DNA of 64,000 nt from positions 1 to 64,000 of the forward strand of contig CALCCB010000163.1 of NCBI GenBank assembly GCA_937899625.1. The letters are read 5' to 3'. The notes beneath the pieces were generated by a model that had not been told where the DNA came from, ran no database searches, and saw only the letters and a list, made by a program, of their open reading frames with translations. Positions 8,696 through 17,798 of the stretch are shown in pieces. The position numbers and the translations under genes were made by a program. Within the stretch, counting starts at the first letter, position 1. Every line of letters begins with the position of its first letter. This DNA comes from an uncultured Bacteroidota bacterium. GTDB lineage: Bacteria; Bacteroidota; Bacteroidia; Flavobacteriales_D; Crocinitomicaceae.

Positions 8696-10498
8696 ATGAA
8701 AAAATTATTACTTTCTTTAGTAGTGGTAGCTTCCGGATTCTTGTCATATGGACAGGCGATTGTAGCAGGTATTTCTCCTGCTTCAGTTCAAGGAAACTAT
8801 GAATTTACATGGGCTGATCCAGCTGGGGGAGACTGGACAACATTGGACCTTAACATCCCTGGAAACTTTGTTCAGGCAGAGCTTATGCTTGTTGATGATG
8901 GAACAACAGGGAATAACGCCACTTATGGGTTCCCAAACTCATTGGCAGGCTGTAACGCGTTAGTTAACGATCTTACAGGTAAAATTGCAGTTGTATATCG
9001 TGCAGACTGCCAATTTGGTACCAAAGCTCTTAATGCTGAAACTGCAGGAGCTGTTGGGGTTATCATTATCAACCACTCTGGTGCACCCGCTGGTATGGCT
9101 GGTGGTAACGATGGAGCGAGCCTTGTGAACAACATTCCTGTAGTAATGATCTCAACAACAGATGGAGAGGCGCTTATTACAGAAATGGGTAACGGACCGG
9201 TAGAAATGTTCATTGGAAACAAAACGGGTCTTTATGGAGATGATGCTGGTATCCTTGCTAACGCATGGCAAGCACCTCTAATTTCTAAGTTGGGTGGTCT
9301 TCCTTCTCAATTGGCTCAAAACGCAGGTGAATATAGTTTTGAATTAGGAGCAAGAGTATATAACTATGGAACAAATGCTCAATCAGCTGTAACGTTAAAC
9401 GCAACTATTACTGGTCCTTCAGGGGTGGTTTACAACAACACTACTTCTGCATTCACGTTGAACGCTGCTTCAACAACTGCAGACTCAGCAGATGTTTGGT
9501 CTGGAGGAACAGTAACTTTACCAAACTTTGATTTTGATCCTGCTAACCCACTTCACGTTCCAGGACGTTATACTTTAACGTATACACTTGATTTGAATGG
9601 TGCCACTGATGAATATGATGGTGATAACACTTATTCAGCTGATTTCGTTATTCAAGATGAGATCTACTCTGTTGTTCAATTGGATGCTACTACGGGGCTT
9701 CCTGATGGAAACCAATTCTATCAACCAGGAACATGGACCACTACTTTTGATGCGTGTATTGTAATTGACAATCCTAACGCAAGTCGTTTGGCAGTTGATG
9801 GGCTTTACTTCTCGGCGGTAACTTCTACTGCTTCTGGTCTAACTCTAGACGGTGAAGAAATGGGATTATACCTTTACACTTGGGATGATGTGTTCACAGA
9901 TTTGAACGACGCTAACTTTCCTGCAAATACATGGACATTGAATGAAGTTGCTAGTGGGTATTACTACTATCCTAGCGACCTTCAAGGAGAAACAGTTTAC
10001 GGACAGTTCGCTAACCAGGTTGCTCTTCAGGACAACCAGCGTTACTTAGCGTGTGTTCAAACGGTGAACCAAGAAGTTTTCTTAGGTTTTGACAATACAT
10101 CAAATGTTACATGGAATGTTGATACATATTTGCAACCAGTAGCACCAGTAGGAAATGATGGTTCTTACTTCGCGGTAGGATTTGGATCTGATGTTCCTCC
10201 TGCAATTGGTGTTCGTGTTTTCAACGCTGCTGAATTAGGAATCAATGAGGAAGCTTCTATCGAAGGTTCTGCATATCCAAACCCAGCAGTTGATGTTGTA
10301 ACTGTTGCTATGGACGCTGAAGGTTCAGCTACATTGAACATTACTGATCTTGCAGGTAGAACTGTTGCTTCTCACACAATCTCTTTGGTTGCTGGAAAAG
10401 CTCAGATCAATGTTGCTGATCTTAACAGCGGAGCTTATATCTTCAATGTTGTATTGGAAGACGGAAGAACTTCTCAGTTCAACGTAGTTAAGAAATAA
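8696..10498 (+). CDS. Secreted PA-domain protein with type A T9SS sorting domain
   Basis: A 600-residue exported protein. It has a signal peptide (MKKLLLSLVVVASGFLSYGQ), then a protease-associated (PA) domain at roughly residues 75-180, with the sequence GKIAVVYRADCQFGTKALNA and a GVIIINHSGAP strand. A long beta-rich middle follows, and the last 80 residues have the Por secretion C-terminal pattern (AYPNPAVDVVTV ... DLAGRTV ... GAYIFNVVLEDG). It is expected to be exported by the type IX system to the cell surface. No protease domain accompanies the PA domain, so its activity is unknown. The reading frame stays open upstream to 8477 inside sdhB, but the ATG at 8696 follows promoter and terminator signals. 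Confidence 0.88.
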   Translation: MKKLLLSLVVVASGFLSYGQAIVAGISPASVQGNYEFTWADPAGGDWTTLDLNIPGNFVQAELMLVDDGTTGNNATYGFPNSLAGCNALVNDLTGKIAVVYRADCQFGTKALNAETAGAVGVIIINHSGAPAGMAGGNDGASLVNNIPVVMISTTDGEALITEMGNGPVEMFIGNKTGLYGDDAGILANAWQAPLISKLGGLPSQLAQNAGEYSFELGARVYNYGTNAQSAVTLNATITGPSGVVYNNTTSAFTLNAASTTADSADVWSGGTVTLPNFDFDPANPLHVPGRYTLTYTLDLNGATDEYDGDNTYSADFVIQDEIYSVVQLDATTGLPDGNQFYQPGTWTTTFDACIVIDNPNASRLAVDGLYFSAVTSTASGLTLDGEEMGLYLYTWDDVFTDLNDANFPANTWTLNEVASGYYYYPSDLQGETVYGQFANQVALQDNQRYLACVQTVNQEVFLGFDNTSNVTWNVDTYLQPVAPVGNDGSYFAVGFGSDVPPAIGVRVFNAAELGINEEASIEGSAYPNPAVDVVTVAMDAEGSATLNITDLAGRTVASHTISLVAGKAQINVADLNSGAYIFNVVLEDGRTSQFNVVKK

Positions 10499-10518
10499 TA
10501 TCCCTAACGATATTTAGA

Positions 10519-10547
10519 AAGGGTTGACTTCGGTCAGCCCTTTTTTT
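10519..10547 (+). terminator. Terminator with UUCG tetraloop after the PA-domain gene
   Basis: Stem GGGTTGAC (10521-10528) pairs with GTCAGCCC (10533-10540) across a TTCG tetraloop and is followed by seven T. Confidence 0.9.
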
Positions 10548-10551
10548 ATGT

Positions 10552-10581
10552 AAAAAAGGCTGACCATAACGGACAGCCTTT
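10552..10581 (-). terminator. Terminator of the minus-strand outer membrane protein gene
   Basis: AAGGCTG (10556-10562) pairs with CAGCCTT (10574-10580); on the minus strand the stem is followed by a T run (10557 to 10552). It lies back to back with the plus-strand terminator. Confidence 0.8.
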
Positions 10582-10606
10582 CAACCTAACTTAACTTATG
10601 TACGAA

Positions 10607-11422
10607 CTAAAAATTCAATGAAAGTCCAAATGTCAATGGATATACCTCTGTTGTTTTTGCTGTGTCGAACAAAGGCATCAAGCTGTAGGTAGCAAATGCG
10701 CCCCATGATCCATATCCCATTCTTGATGTTGCATCAAGCTTAAATGGATTCAAACCATAAATTCCTTTTAACTCCTGCTTGAATTCTTTACCATCGAACT
10801 CACCTGCTCTTTTGATCTTTGAAGTCAAGCGCACACCACCTACAACTCCAGCTGCCAGATAAAAGCTTTTATCGTTGTTCGCAGAAGTACAGAATTCCAA
10901 AAGAAGGGGGACAGTTAAATAAGATGCTTTAAGCTTGTTTTTTGAGTACACATTAACCGTGTCAATAAATGCAATTAAAGTGTCGTTAGAGGCGCTTAAA
11001 ATGTAGTTATCGCTAAACGCGTACTGGTTCCAAGAGAAACCAAGTCCAGTTGTGATGCCAACATACTCTTTTACGATGCCAAATTTGTGTTCTAAAAGGT
11101 TTAGATTCCACGTCATTGATCTTGCTGGATCGTTTTCCCAATAAGGGTGGTCCGCGAAGGAGGTTCCAAAAGAACCATCCGTAAGCATATTAAAACCGAA
11201 ATCCAATCCTGCCCAGTGTGCTTCGAGCTTTCTTTTCGTTTTTGAGTCCGGTGCTGTATCGATGTCATCATCGCTCTCATCATGACCTGCATGGTCGATG
11301 ATCAGTATTTCAGTACTCTTTAAATTGAAGCGTGTTGTATCAGGAACATTTTCAGTTTGTGCAGAAACAATTCCAGTTAGAATTGTAAAAGCGATTGTGT
11401 AAGCTGTTCTTTTCACATTCAT
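10607..11422 (-). CDS. Outer membrane beta-barrel protein
   Basis: A 271-residue protein with a signal peptide cleaved near VSAQ (about residue 22), an acidic stretch with a HDESDDDID segment, and then alternating beta strands ending in an aromatic residue (LTFGLSLNF), as in the small outer-membrane barrels of Bacteroidota (OMP_b-brl type). Function is unknown. It is transcribed alone on the minus strand. A TGTGGATAA sequence lies just upstream at 11431-11439. Confidence 0.75.
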   Translation of the reverse strand: MNVKRTAYTIAFTILTGIVSAQTENVPDTTRFNLKSTEILIIDHAGHDESDDDIDTAPDSKTKRKLEAHWAGLDFGFNMLTDGSFGTSFADHPYWENDPARSMTWNLNLLEHKFGIVKEYVGITTGLGFSWNQYAFSDNYILSASNDTLIAFIDTVNVYSKNKLKASYLTVPLLLEFCTSANNDKSFYLAAGVVGGVRLTSKIKRAGEFDGKEFKQELKGIYGLNPFKLDATSRMGYGSWGAFATYSLMPLFDTAKTTEVYPLTFGLSLNF

Positions 11423-11499
11423 TTTTGTTTTGTGGATAATTCGTTAACGTTTGCAGTAAGACCCACTAACAAATAAAAAGTTACAGCCAGGTAAAAAAT

Positions 11500-11874
11500 T
11501 TACCAATCATTCATGAAACCTTCAATGTCTCTGCGGTCTTTCTTGGATGGTTTTCCTGTCCCGTAATCACGGTAGTTGCTTTGAGCGATCTGGTATTGTC
11601 GAAATTTTTCGATCTCTTCTGTAGGGGTGATGTCGGAAATATATTCTGCCACCAATTTCGAGCCGACTCGTTTATCAAGCAGCTGAACAACCTTATAGGA
11701 AAAGATCGCATTATTTCTGGATACAGAGATTATATCTCCTGTCTTAGGTTCTTTCGAGGGCTTTATTTCAAGGCCATTTACCTTGATCTTTCCCTTACTG
11801 ATCAGCTCGGTTGCCAAGCTTCTCGTTTTTGCCAATCGTACAGACCAAATGTATTTATCCCATCTCAAGCTCAT
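11500..11874 (-). CDS. hslR: S4-domain RNA-binding protein, Hsp15-like
   Basis: A 124-residue protein with an N-terminal S4 RNA-binding domain (RWDKYIWSVRLAKTRSLATELI, then GKIKVNGLEIKPSKEPKTGD). Its length and the basic C-terminal tail (TGKPSKKDRRDIEGF) match the Hsp15/HslR family, which rescues stalled 50S subunits carrying peptidyl-tRNA. It overlaps the end of the MmcQ/YjbR gene by 20 bases and is the last gene of the desaturase operon. Confidence 0.85.
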   Translation of the reverse strand: MSLRWDKYIWSVRLAKTRSLATELISKGKIKVNGLEIKPSKEPKTGDIISVSRNNAIFSYKVVQLLDKRVGSKLVAEYISDITPTEEIEKFRQYQIAQSNYRDYGTGKPSKKDRRDIEGFMNDW

Positions 11875-12208
11875 TCTTCAGCTTCTTAGGTAATGAGGAA
11901 AAAATTAATTCATAGGAATGAAGTATCAACTCTTTAAGAAGATCATCAGCAACATCCTCATTAAAGGTTATGGTATTCCAGTGTTGTTTATTCATATGAA
12001 AACCCGGTCGGACAGCGTTAAATTTCTCTCTTAATTCAATTGCTCTTTCGGGGTCACACTTCAAATTCGAAGAAACAGCATGATCCACATCGATCAGCGC
12101 AAACATTTTCCCTCCAACTTTAAATACAAGCGTAGTCTCATCGAAAGGAAATGACTCCGTAACAAATGGTAGCTTAATGCAAAAATCTCTGAATTCCTCT
12201 GAATTCAA
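11855..12208 (-). CDS. MmcQ/YjbR family DNA-binding-like protein
   Basis: A 117-residue protein of the MmcQ/YjbR (CyaY-like fold) family. Family features are FVTESFPFDETTLVFKVGGKMFALID near residues 15-40 and the NKQHWNTI motif before the C-terminal helices. The cellular role of the family is poorly defined. The start is TTG at 12208, fused to the TGA of the desaturase gene as TTGA, and homologs begin at the same point (NSEEFRDFC), so coupling to the upstream gene is likely. It overlaps hslR at its 3' end. Confidence 0.85.
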   Translation of the reverse strand: MNSEEFRDFCIKLPFVTESFPFDETTLVFKVGGKMFALIDVDHAVSSNLKCDPERAIELREKFNAVRPGFHMNKQHWNTITFNEDVADDLLKELILHSYELIFSSLPKKLKNELEMG

Positions 12209-13320
12209 GCGTAAATCGGCTTCGCGTTGTCAAAATGCCCTAAATTGTACAGCATTCTACCGTGTTCCAAGATTGCCCCATAGAAAGTCGGGTAATCATA
12301 ATATGGTAATCCAAATTCCTCTGCTGTTTCCTTCACTATTTCAGATATATTCCTGTAATGGACATGGCATATACTCGGAAACAAATGGTGCTCGATCTGA
12401 TAATTCAGGCCACCCACGTACCATGACAATAATTTTGACTTTCTTGCAAAATTAGCTGTGTTCAGCATTTGACTTACTGCCCAATCAGCGTCCACATTTC
12501 CAGTTGGGTCCGGGACAGGATAATTTGACACAGGAACCACATGCGCTGGCTGAAAAACAATTCCCAAAATAAACCCAGCAATAAAATGCATCAGGAAAAA
12601 CCCACCCAATATCAACCAAACACTCATGTCAGTCAAATAGATCGGAAGCCCAATGTATAGGGAGAGATAAACTACTTTAAAAATGATTAGAAAAAGAATA
12701 TGCTTGGTCAACGTTGTATGTTGGGATTTCAGTAAATCTTTTTTGTGATATCGAATCGCTTGTGTAAAATCCTTGCTTGTAATCCACATGAATGTCATCA
12801 ATCCATAAAAAAACCAAGCATATAAATGTTGAAAACGGTGTATTCCTAGTCTTTTTGCGTCAGGCGAAAAACGCAATATTGGAACAGGGCTAATGTCTTC
12901 ATCATGGCCATGAACATTGGTGTATGTATGGTGCAACAGGTTGTGTTGTATTCTCCAGTTAAGGTCACTTCCTCCACACATTAACAATGTATAACCCACC
13001 AATTTATTAACAGTTGAGTTCTGCGAATAAGCTCCATGGTTTGCATCATGCATAATTGAAAGCCCAATTCCTGCTAACCCAATACCCATTGCGAGCCAAA
13101 GCAAAATACTGACCCACGAAGGAAGTGATAATGTCAGCATCAATGTAAAAGGAACCCAATACAAGCAAAGCATAACTGCTGTTTTCAAATACATTTGACT
13201 GTTCGCGTGTTTTGAAATATTCCTTTCTTTAAAGTAATTGTTCACTCTTTGTCTCAGAACCTTACTGAAATCTTCGGCATGGGTGCCGGTGTATCTAATT
13301 GGTTTTAATCCCATATTCAT
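12205..13320 (-). CDS. Membrane fatty acid desaturase (acyl-lipid/linoleoyl-CoA type)
   Basis: A 371-residue di-iron desaturase of the inner membrane. All three His boxes are present: HDANH at 91-95, HNLLHH at 126-131 and QIEHH at 308-312, the QIEHH form being typical of front-end or linoleoyl-type acyl desaturases. Two pairs of membrane helices lie around residues 48-92 and 207-256. It probably adjusts membrane fluidity. Position of the double bond cannot be read from the sequence. It leads an operon with the MmcQ-like and Hsp15-like genes. Met3 (13314) is an alternative start. Confidence 0.88.
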   Translation of the reverse strand: MNMGLKPIRYTGTHAEDFSKVLRQRVNNYFKERNISKHANSQMYLKTAVMLCLYWVPFTLMLTLSLPSWVSILLWLAMGIGLAGIGLSIMHDANHGAYSQNSTVNKLVGYTLLMCGGSDLNWRIQHNLLHHTYTNVHGHDEDISPVPILRFSPDAKRLGIHRFQHLYAWFFYGLMTFMWITSKDFTQAIRYHKKDLLKSQHTTLTKHILFLIIFKVVYLSLYIGLPIYLTDMSVWLILGGFFLMHFIAGFILGIVFQPAHVVPVSNYPVPDPTGNVDADWAVSQMLNTANFARKSKLLSWYVGGLNYQIEHHLFPSICHVHYRNISEIVKETAEEFGLPYYDYPTFYGAILEHGRMLYNLGHFDNAKPIYA

Positions 13321-13330
13321 TGTTAAAACA

Positions 13331-13338
13331 CAAAGGTA
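13331..13338 (-). promoter_or_regulatory. Predicted -7 element TACCTTTG of the desaturase operon
   Basis: Minus-strand match to TAnnTTTG ten bases before the ATG at 13320, so the leader would be very short. Confidence 0.55.
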
Positions 13339-13417
13339 CGCTTCTTAATTGTTAAATCCACACCTTTCTCATTATCAGTATAACATTCCTATTGAATGAC
13401 TTCGAACATAAATTCAA

Positions 13418-13425
13418 TACCTTTG
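13418..13425 (+). promoter_or_regulatory. Predicted -7 element TACCTTTG of ispG
   Basis: Matches TAnnTTTG, 21 bases before the ATG at 13447; TTG at 13392-13394 is a loose -33 candidate with a spacer of 23. Confidence 0.55.
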
Positions 13426-13446
13426 TTTTAAACGAAAGCATCAATA

Positions 13447-15396
13447 ATGGACCAAAACCTCACTAACAGCAATGTAATCAATCGTTTTTGCAACAATCCT
13501 TATCATCGGGAAAGAATAAAAACAATAGAGGTAAAGGTTGGAATTACAGCAATTGGTGGTGACATTCCTATTCGGGTTCAATCCATGACAACTGCGGATA
13601 CAATGGACACAAAACTGTCTGTTGAACAATCGATTCGAATGATCGATGCTGGTTGTGAACTTGTTCGGTTGACGGCTCCGAGTAAAAAAGAAGCAGAAAA
13701 TCTTCTAAACATTAAACAAGAATTGGTAAAACTAGGATATAATACACCCTTGGTTGCTGATATACATTTTACTCCAAATGCTGCGGAAATTGCTGCCAAA
13801 ATAGTAGAAAAGGTCCGTGTTAATCCAGGAAATTACGCGGATAAAAAGAAATTTGAACACATCGAATACACCGATGAAACTTACCTTGAAGAACTTAAAC
13901 GAATTGAAGAAAAGTTTACTCCATTGATTCAGATCTGTAAAGAACATGGAACAGCGATTCGAATCGGCACAAACCATGGTTCTTTGTCGGATAGGATCTT
14001 GAGCAGATATGGCGACACCCCACAAGGAATGGTAGAATCAGCTTATGAATTCATTAATATTTGTGAGAAAATCGGCTACGATCAACTTGTGATTTCCATG
14101 AAAGCAAGTAATACACTTGTTATGGTTCAGGCTTATCGTTTACTTGTTTCCAAAATGATAGAAAACAACAAATTCTATCCAATTCACCTTGGGGTTACCG
14201 AGGCCGGAGATGGTGAAGATGGCAGGATTAAATCAGCTGTTGGTATCGGCGCATTATTAGAGGATGGAATTGGTGACACCATTAGAGTTTCATTGACAGA
14301 AGAACCTGAATTTGAAATTCCGGTCGCTCAAAAGCTGGTTAGCAAATTCGACAATTTGGGCACAGAACCTTTTCTGCCTTACAACGAATTAAAGCTCCCT
14401 TTCGATCCTTTCAAATATGAGCGTCGTAAAAGCGCAGATATTTTAAACGTCGGGGGGAAACATGTCCCTGTCGTGATTGGTGATCTCTCTGCCAAAGAAA
14501 GTATCACGCCTGCTAATTTGTTTGCATTTGGATACAATTACTCCGTTCAACTGGATAAATGGCACATTAATGATCTCGCTGCAGATTATTTATATGTCGG
14601 TAAAACAAAAATTGATTTCGAATTACCGGGCACACTCGGTGTTATCGCTGACCTTGAACTATTCAAAGAAAAGTACACCGACAAGAAAGGCTACTACGCA
14701 TTGATTGAAAAATTCGATGACGCGATCCTATTCGAAAAGAAAAATAAACCCTATTTCTTCAGGGTACATTGTGAAGAAATAGAAGCGGAGGAGATCAAGA
14801 ATCTACCGAACGCGATCATTGTTTTAACCACACATAGTGACCAATATGTACACCTTTGTCGTTATATCTATTTAATTTTTGCGAATAACAAGATTAATAA
14901 TCCAGTTCTTCTTCACAATATTCAACAAACAGAAGACCCGGAAACCTTCCAATTATATTCTGGAAGTGAAGTAGGTACATTACTCATTGACGGGTTCGGT
15001 GACGGTCTCTTGTTGAGCGGAAAAAATGTTCCAAACTCGCTAGTCAATAGCACATCGTTCGGTATACTTCAAGCCACAAGAACCAGAATATCCAAGACTG
15101 AATACATCTCATGTCCGTCATGTGGTAGAACCTTATTCGATCTTCAAGAAACAACCGCGAAGATCAGAAAAGAAACCAGCCATCTCAAGGGAGTGAAAAT
15201 TGGAATCATGGGTTGTATTGTGAACGGACCAGGAGAAATGGCCGACGCTGACTACGGATATGTAGGTACAGGACCGGGTAAGATCAATCTTTATAAAGAA
15301 AAAACAGTCGTAAAAAGAAATGTGCCTGAAGAAGAGGCCGTCAATGAATTAATTGGCCTAATTAAGGCCTACGGAGACTGGGTTGACCCAAAATAA
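13447..15396 (+). CDS. ispG: 4-hydroxy-3-methylbut-2-enyl diphosphate synthase, long form
   Basis: A 649-residue IspG (GcpE), the penultimate enzyme of the MEP isoprenoid pathway, converting MEcPP to HMBPP. The N-terminal TIM barrel (VKVGITAIGGDIPIRVQSM, NPGNYAD) is followed by an insertion of about 250 residues that is typical of the Bacteroidota, chlamydial and plant form. The C-terminal iron-sulfur domain has the ligands in CPSCG and MGCIVNGPGEM. Its presence means the organism makes isoprenoids by the MEP route. Single gene with its own promoter, convergent with mnmG. Confidence 0.95.
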   Translation: MDQNLTNSNVINRFCNNPYHRERIKTIEVKVGITAIGGDIPIRVQSMTTADTMDTKLSVEQSIRMIDAGCELVRLTAPSKKEAENLLNIKQELVKLGYNTPLVADIHFTPNAAEIAAKIVEKVRVNPGNYADKKKFEHIEYTDETYLEELKRIEEKFTPLIQICKEHGTAIRIGTNHGSLSDRILSRYGDTPQGMVESAYEFINICEKIGYDQLVISMKASNTLVMVQAYRLLVSKMIENNKFYPIHLGVTEAGDGEDGRIKSAVGIGALLEDGIGDTIRVSLTEEPEFEIPVAQKLVSKFDNLGTEPFLPYNELKLPFDPFKYERRKSADILNVGGKHVPVVIGDLSAKESITPANLFAFGYNYSVQLDKWHINDLAADYLYVGKTKIDFELPGTLGVIADLELFKEKYTDKKGYYALIEKFDDAILFEKKNKPYFFRVHCEEIEAEEIKNLPNAIIVLTTHSDQYVHLCRYIYLIFANNKINNPVLLHNIQQTEDPETFQLYSGSEVGTLLIDGFGDGLLLSGKNVPNSLVNSTSFGILQATRTRISKTEYISCPSCGRTLFDLQETTAKIRKETSHLKGVKIGIMGCIVNGPGEMADADYGYVGTGPGKINLYKEKTVVKRNVPEEEAVNELIGLIKAYGDWVDPK

Positions 15397-15436
15397 AAAG
15401 TGTGAAAATTTATTTTTCCGCCCTTGCTATATTATT

Positions 15437-15452
15437 TGTTTCACGTGAAACT
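15437..15452. promoter_or_regulatory. parS: parS centromere-like site 1
   Basis: TGTTTCACGTGAAACT matches the conserved ParB-binding consensus TGTTTCACGTGAAACA in 15 of 16 positions. It lies in the ispG/mnmG convergent gap and its last two bases overlap the TAG stop of mnmG. Confidence 0.85.
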
Positions 15453-17322
15453 ATCTACCCAGATGAATCAAAAGAACAGAAATATCACTTGGTGAAACTC
15501 CACTAACCCTTGAAGCTTGCCCAATTGTAACAGGCTTAATTTTACTAAGCTTTTCTTTCGCTTCAATACTCAGGCTTTTCATTTCTCTGTAATCCAGCTC
15601 TTCCGGAATCTTAACGTTTTCAAGCCTATTCAACTTATTTGCCATTTCTTCTTCACGCTGAATGTATCCCTCGTATTTCAAAACGATCTCAGCCTGTTCC
15701 AAACTATCTGGATGTTCTAATAATACCTCCATAGCAACACTATTGAACTCCTCGCTCCACATTTTCAAATCATCACTAGATACAAATGGTCGTGTAATTA
15801 ATGACGATAATTTCACTTGTTGATCGATCGGGGACGAACCAAGAACCGTTAATCGCTCATTGGCAGCCTCAGGCTTTACACCAATATTACGCATTGCCCG
15901 AATTAACTTATCCGTACCACTTATTTTATTTTCAACTCGTTTCAATGATAAATCATCAGCTAATCCAATTTCATAACCAATTTGAGTCAGTCTAAGGTCT
16001 GCATTATCCTGTCTTAGTAGAATTCTAAATTCCGCCCTTGACGTAAACATGCGATAAGGTTCCTTTGTGCCTTTAGTGATTAGGTCATCTATAAGAACAC
16101 CGATGTAAGCATCATTTCTTCCTAAAACAAACTCCGGAAACTCATGAACCTTTCTGTGCGCATTTATACCGGCCATCAACCCTTGACAAGCTGCCTCTTC
16201 ATATCCCGTTGTTCCATTGATTTGACCAGCGAAATACAAATTATCAACTAATTTAGTCTCCAACGAGTGCTTCAGCTGAGTAGGGGGGAAGTAATCATAC
16301 TCTATAGCATAACCAGGTCTAAACATCTTTGCATTTTCAAAGCCCGGAATACTCTTTAGCGCCTTATATTGAACATCTTCTGGCAAAGAAGTGCTAAACC
16401 CGTTCACGTAGATTTCAACCGTGTTCCAACCCTCTGGTTCAACAAAGATCTGATGTCTTTCTCTATCTGCAAAACGGTTAATCTTGTCTTCGATACTAGG
16501 GCAATATCTCGGACCAGAGCTTTTAATAGCCCCATTAAACATCGGTGACCGATCAAAACCTTCTCTCAATAAATAGTGTGTTTCGAGATTCGTATACGTT
16601 ATATGACATGGTCGCTGGACTTTAAGCGCCTCCGTATTACCAAAACTAAATTTTGAAGGAACTTCATCACCCGGTTGAATTTCCATTTTCGAATAATCCA
16701 ACGATCTTCCATCTATTCTTGGAGGTGTACCGGTCTTCATTCTTCCTGATTCAAAACCCAGCTCAATCAGATCTTCCGTTATTCCAGTTGCCGCCTTCTC
16801 ACCAACACGACCTCCACCAAATTGCTTCTCACCAATATGGATCAACCCGTTTAGAAAGGTACCATTTGTCAATACTATTGCCTTACCATAAATATTCATG
16901 CCAAGACTTGTTTTAACACCAACAGCTTTGCTATTTTCCACCAATAGACCAGAACACATGTCCTGCCAAAAATCCACATTAGGATTTCTTTCTAATAGCA
17001 ATCGCCATTCTTCAGCAAAGCGCATCCTGTCATTCTGGGTTCGTGGTGACCACATAGCGGGCCCCTTAGACCTATTAAGCATTCTAAACTGAATAGCACT
17101 TACATCACTCACATAACCACTACCGCCGCCTAAAGCATCTATTTCTCTTACAATTTGACCCTTCGCAACCCCCCCCATAGCAGGATTGCAACTCATTTGG
17201 GCAATTGTGTTCATGTTCATTGTCACCAATAAAACCTTGCTCCCCATTTTTGCTGCTGCGTTAGCGGCCTCACAACCAGCATGGCCAGCGCCCACAACAA
17301 TCACATCATAACTCGAAATCAT
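15451..17322 (-). CDS. mnmG: tRNA uridine-5-carboxymethylaminomethyl modification enzyme MnmG
   Basis: A 623-residue FAD protein that with MnmE forms the cmnm5 group on wobble uridine-34. The dinucleotide-binding [17 protein letters not shown] lies near residues 11-27. Family landmarks such as [22 protein letters not shown] and the C-terminal helical domain ([10 protein letters not shown]) are present. It is the old gidA, which lies beside the replication origin in many bacteria. Here it is bracketed by three parS sites, and its predicted promoter overlaps one of them. No mnmE, gidB, parA or parB gene is in the window. Confidence 0.96.
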   Translation of the reverse strand: MISSYDVIVVGAGHAGCEAANAAAKMGSKVLLVTMNMNTIAQMSCNPAMGGVAKGQIVREIDALGGGSGYVSDVSAIQFRMLNRSKGPAMWSPRTQNDRMRFAEEWRLLLERNPNVDFWQDMCSGLLVENSKAVGVKTSLGMNIYGKAIVLTNGTFLNGLIHIGEKQFGGGRVGEKAATGITEDLIELGFESGRMKTGTPPRIDGRSLDYSKMEIQPGDEVPSKFSFGNTEALKVQRPCHITYTNLETHYLLREGFDRSPMFNGAIKSSGPRYCPSIEDKINRFADRERHQIFVEPEGWNTVEIYVNGFSTSLPEDVQYKALKSIPGFENAKMFRPGYAIEYDYFPPTQLKHSLETKLVDNLYFAGQINGTTGYEEAACQGLMAGINAHRKVHEFPEFVLGRNDAYIGVLIDDLITKGTKEPYRMFTSRAEFRILLRQDNADLRLTQIGYEIGLADDLSLKRVENKISGTDKLIRAMRNIGVKPEAANERLTVLGSSPIDQQVKLSSLITRPFVSSDDLKMWSEEFNSVAMEVLLEHPDSLEQAEIVLKYEGYIQREEEMANKLNRLENVKIPEELDYREMKSLSIEAKEKLSKIKPVTIGQASRVSGVSPSDISVLLIHLGR

Positions 17323-17333
17323 TGGAAATTTTT

Positions 17334-17349
17334 TGTTTCACGTGAAACA
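17334..17349. promoter_or_regulatory. parS: parS centromere-like site 2 (perfect consensus)
   Basis: TGTTTCACGTGAAACA is a perfect 16-bp palindrome identical to the canonical ParB site. It lies between the start of mnmG and ybeY and overlaps the downstream edge of the predicted mnmG -7 element (17348-17355). Confidence 0.9.
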
Positions 17350-17355
17350 AAAGTA
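17348..17355 (-). promoter_or_regulatory. Predicted -7 element TACTTTTG of mnmG
   Basis: Minus-strand match to TAnnTTTG, 25 bases before the mnmG ATG. The inferred transcription start falls inside parS site 2. Confidence 0.5.
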
Positions 17356-17373
17356 CAACATGTAAAAGGAGAT

Positions 17374-17389
17374 TGTTTCACGTGAAACT
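17374..17389. promoter_or_regulatory. parS: parS centromere-like site 3
   Basis: TGTTTCACGTGAAACT matches the ParB-binding consensus in 15 of 16 positions. Its last two bases overlap the TAG stop of ybeY, exactly as site 1 overlaps the TAG stop of mnmG. It is 24 bases from site 2. Confidence 0.85.
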
Positions 17390-17798
17390 AAAAAAGGCGC
17401 AAATAATGATCTTCTTTATTTCTCATAACTACCCGTTCAGATGATGACTTATCACCATATCCACACAAATGCAACACACCATGAACACACACTCTAGCCA
17501 ACTCATTCAAAAACCCCACCTGTTCTTTCAAACTATTTTCTAACACACGATCCACCGAGATAAAAAGATCACCAGAAACCAAGTCCCCTTCACAATAGTC
17601 GAACGTTATAATATCAGTAAAATAATCATGGTCCAAATGACGCCTGTTCATTTCCAACAAATATTCATCGGAGCAAAACACAACCGTGATTGTACCTAAA
17701 TGCTTGTGCTCCTCACTTACTAACGAGGTTAAACCTAAAACAAAAAGTTCCGGCTTAAAACCCGGAACTTCAGCATCTATATTCTCAAAATCGATCAC
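17388..17798 (-). CDS. ybeY: Endoribonuclease YbeY (rRNA maturation factor)
   Basis: A 136-residue single-domain metal-dependent RNase used in 16S rRNA 3' maturation and ribosome quality control. The motif HGVLHLCGYGD has the first two metal-binding His; the third position is Asp rather than the His of HGxLHLxGYDH, which as far as I recall is common in Bacteroidota members. The start is GTG at 17798, overlapping the TGA of the upstream kinase gene as GTGA, so translation is probably coupled. Last gene of the DUF4175 operon; its stop codon is inside parS site 3. Confidence 0.9.
   Translation of the reverse strand: MIDFENIDAEVPGFKPELFVLGLTSLVSEEHKHLGTITVVFCSDEYLLEMNRRHLDHDYFTDIITFDYCEGDLVSGDLFISVDRVLENSLKEQVGFLNELARVCVHGVLHLCGYGDKSSSERVVMRNKEDHYLRLF

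Noticed and set aside
11431-11439. Perfect DnaA-box-like TGTGGATAA
   Set aside because: A single copy without a cluster or AT-rich unwinding element nearby; not enough to call an origin even with parS sites 4 kb away.
11490-11504. Hairpin GGTAAA-AAA-TTTACC at the end of hslR
   Set aside because: AT-rich short stem without a T run on the minus strand; not convincing as a terminator.
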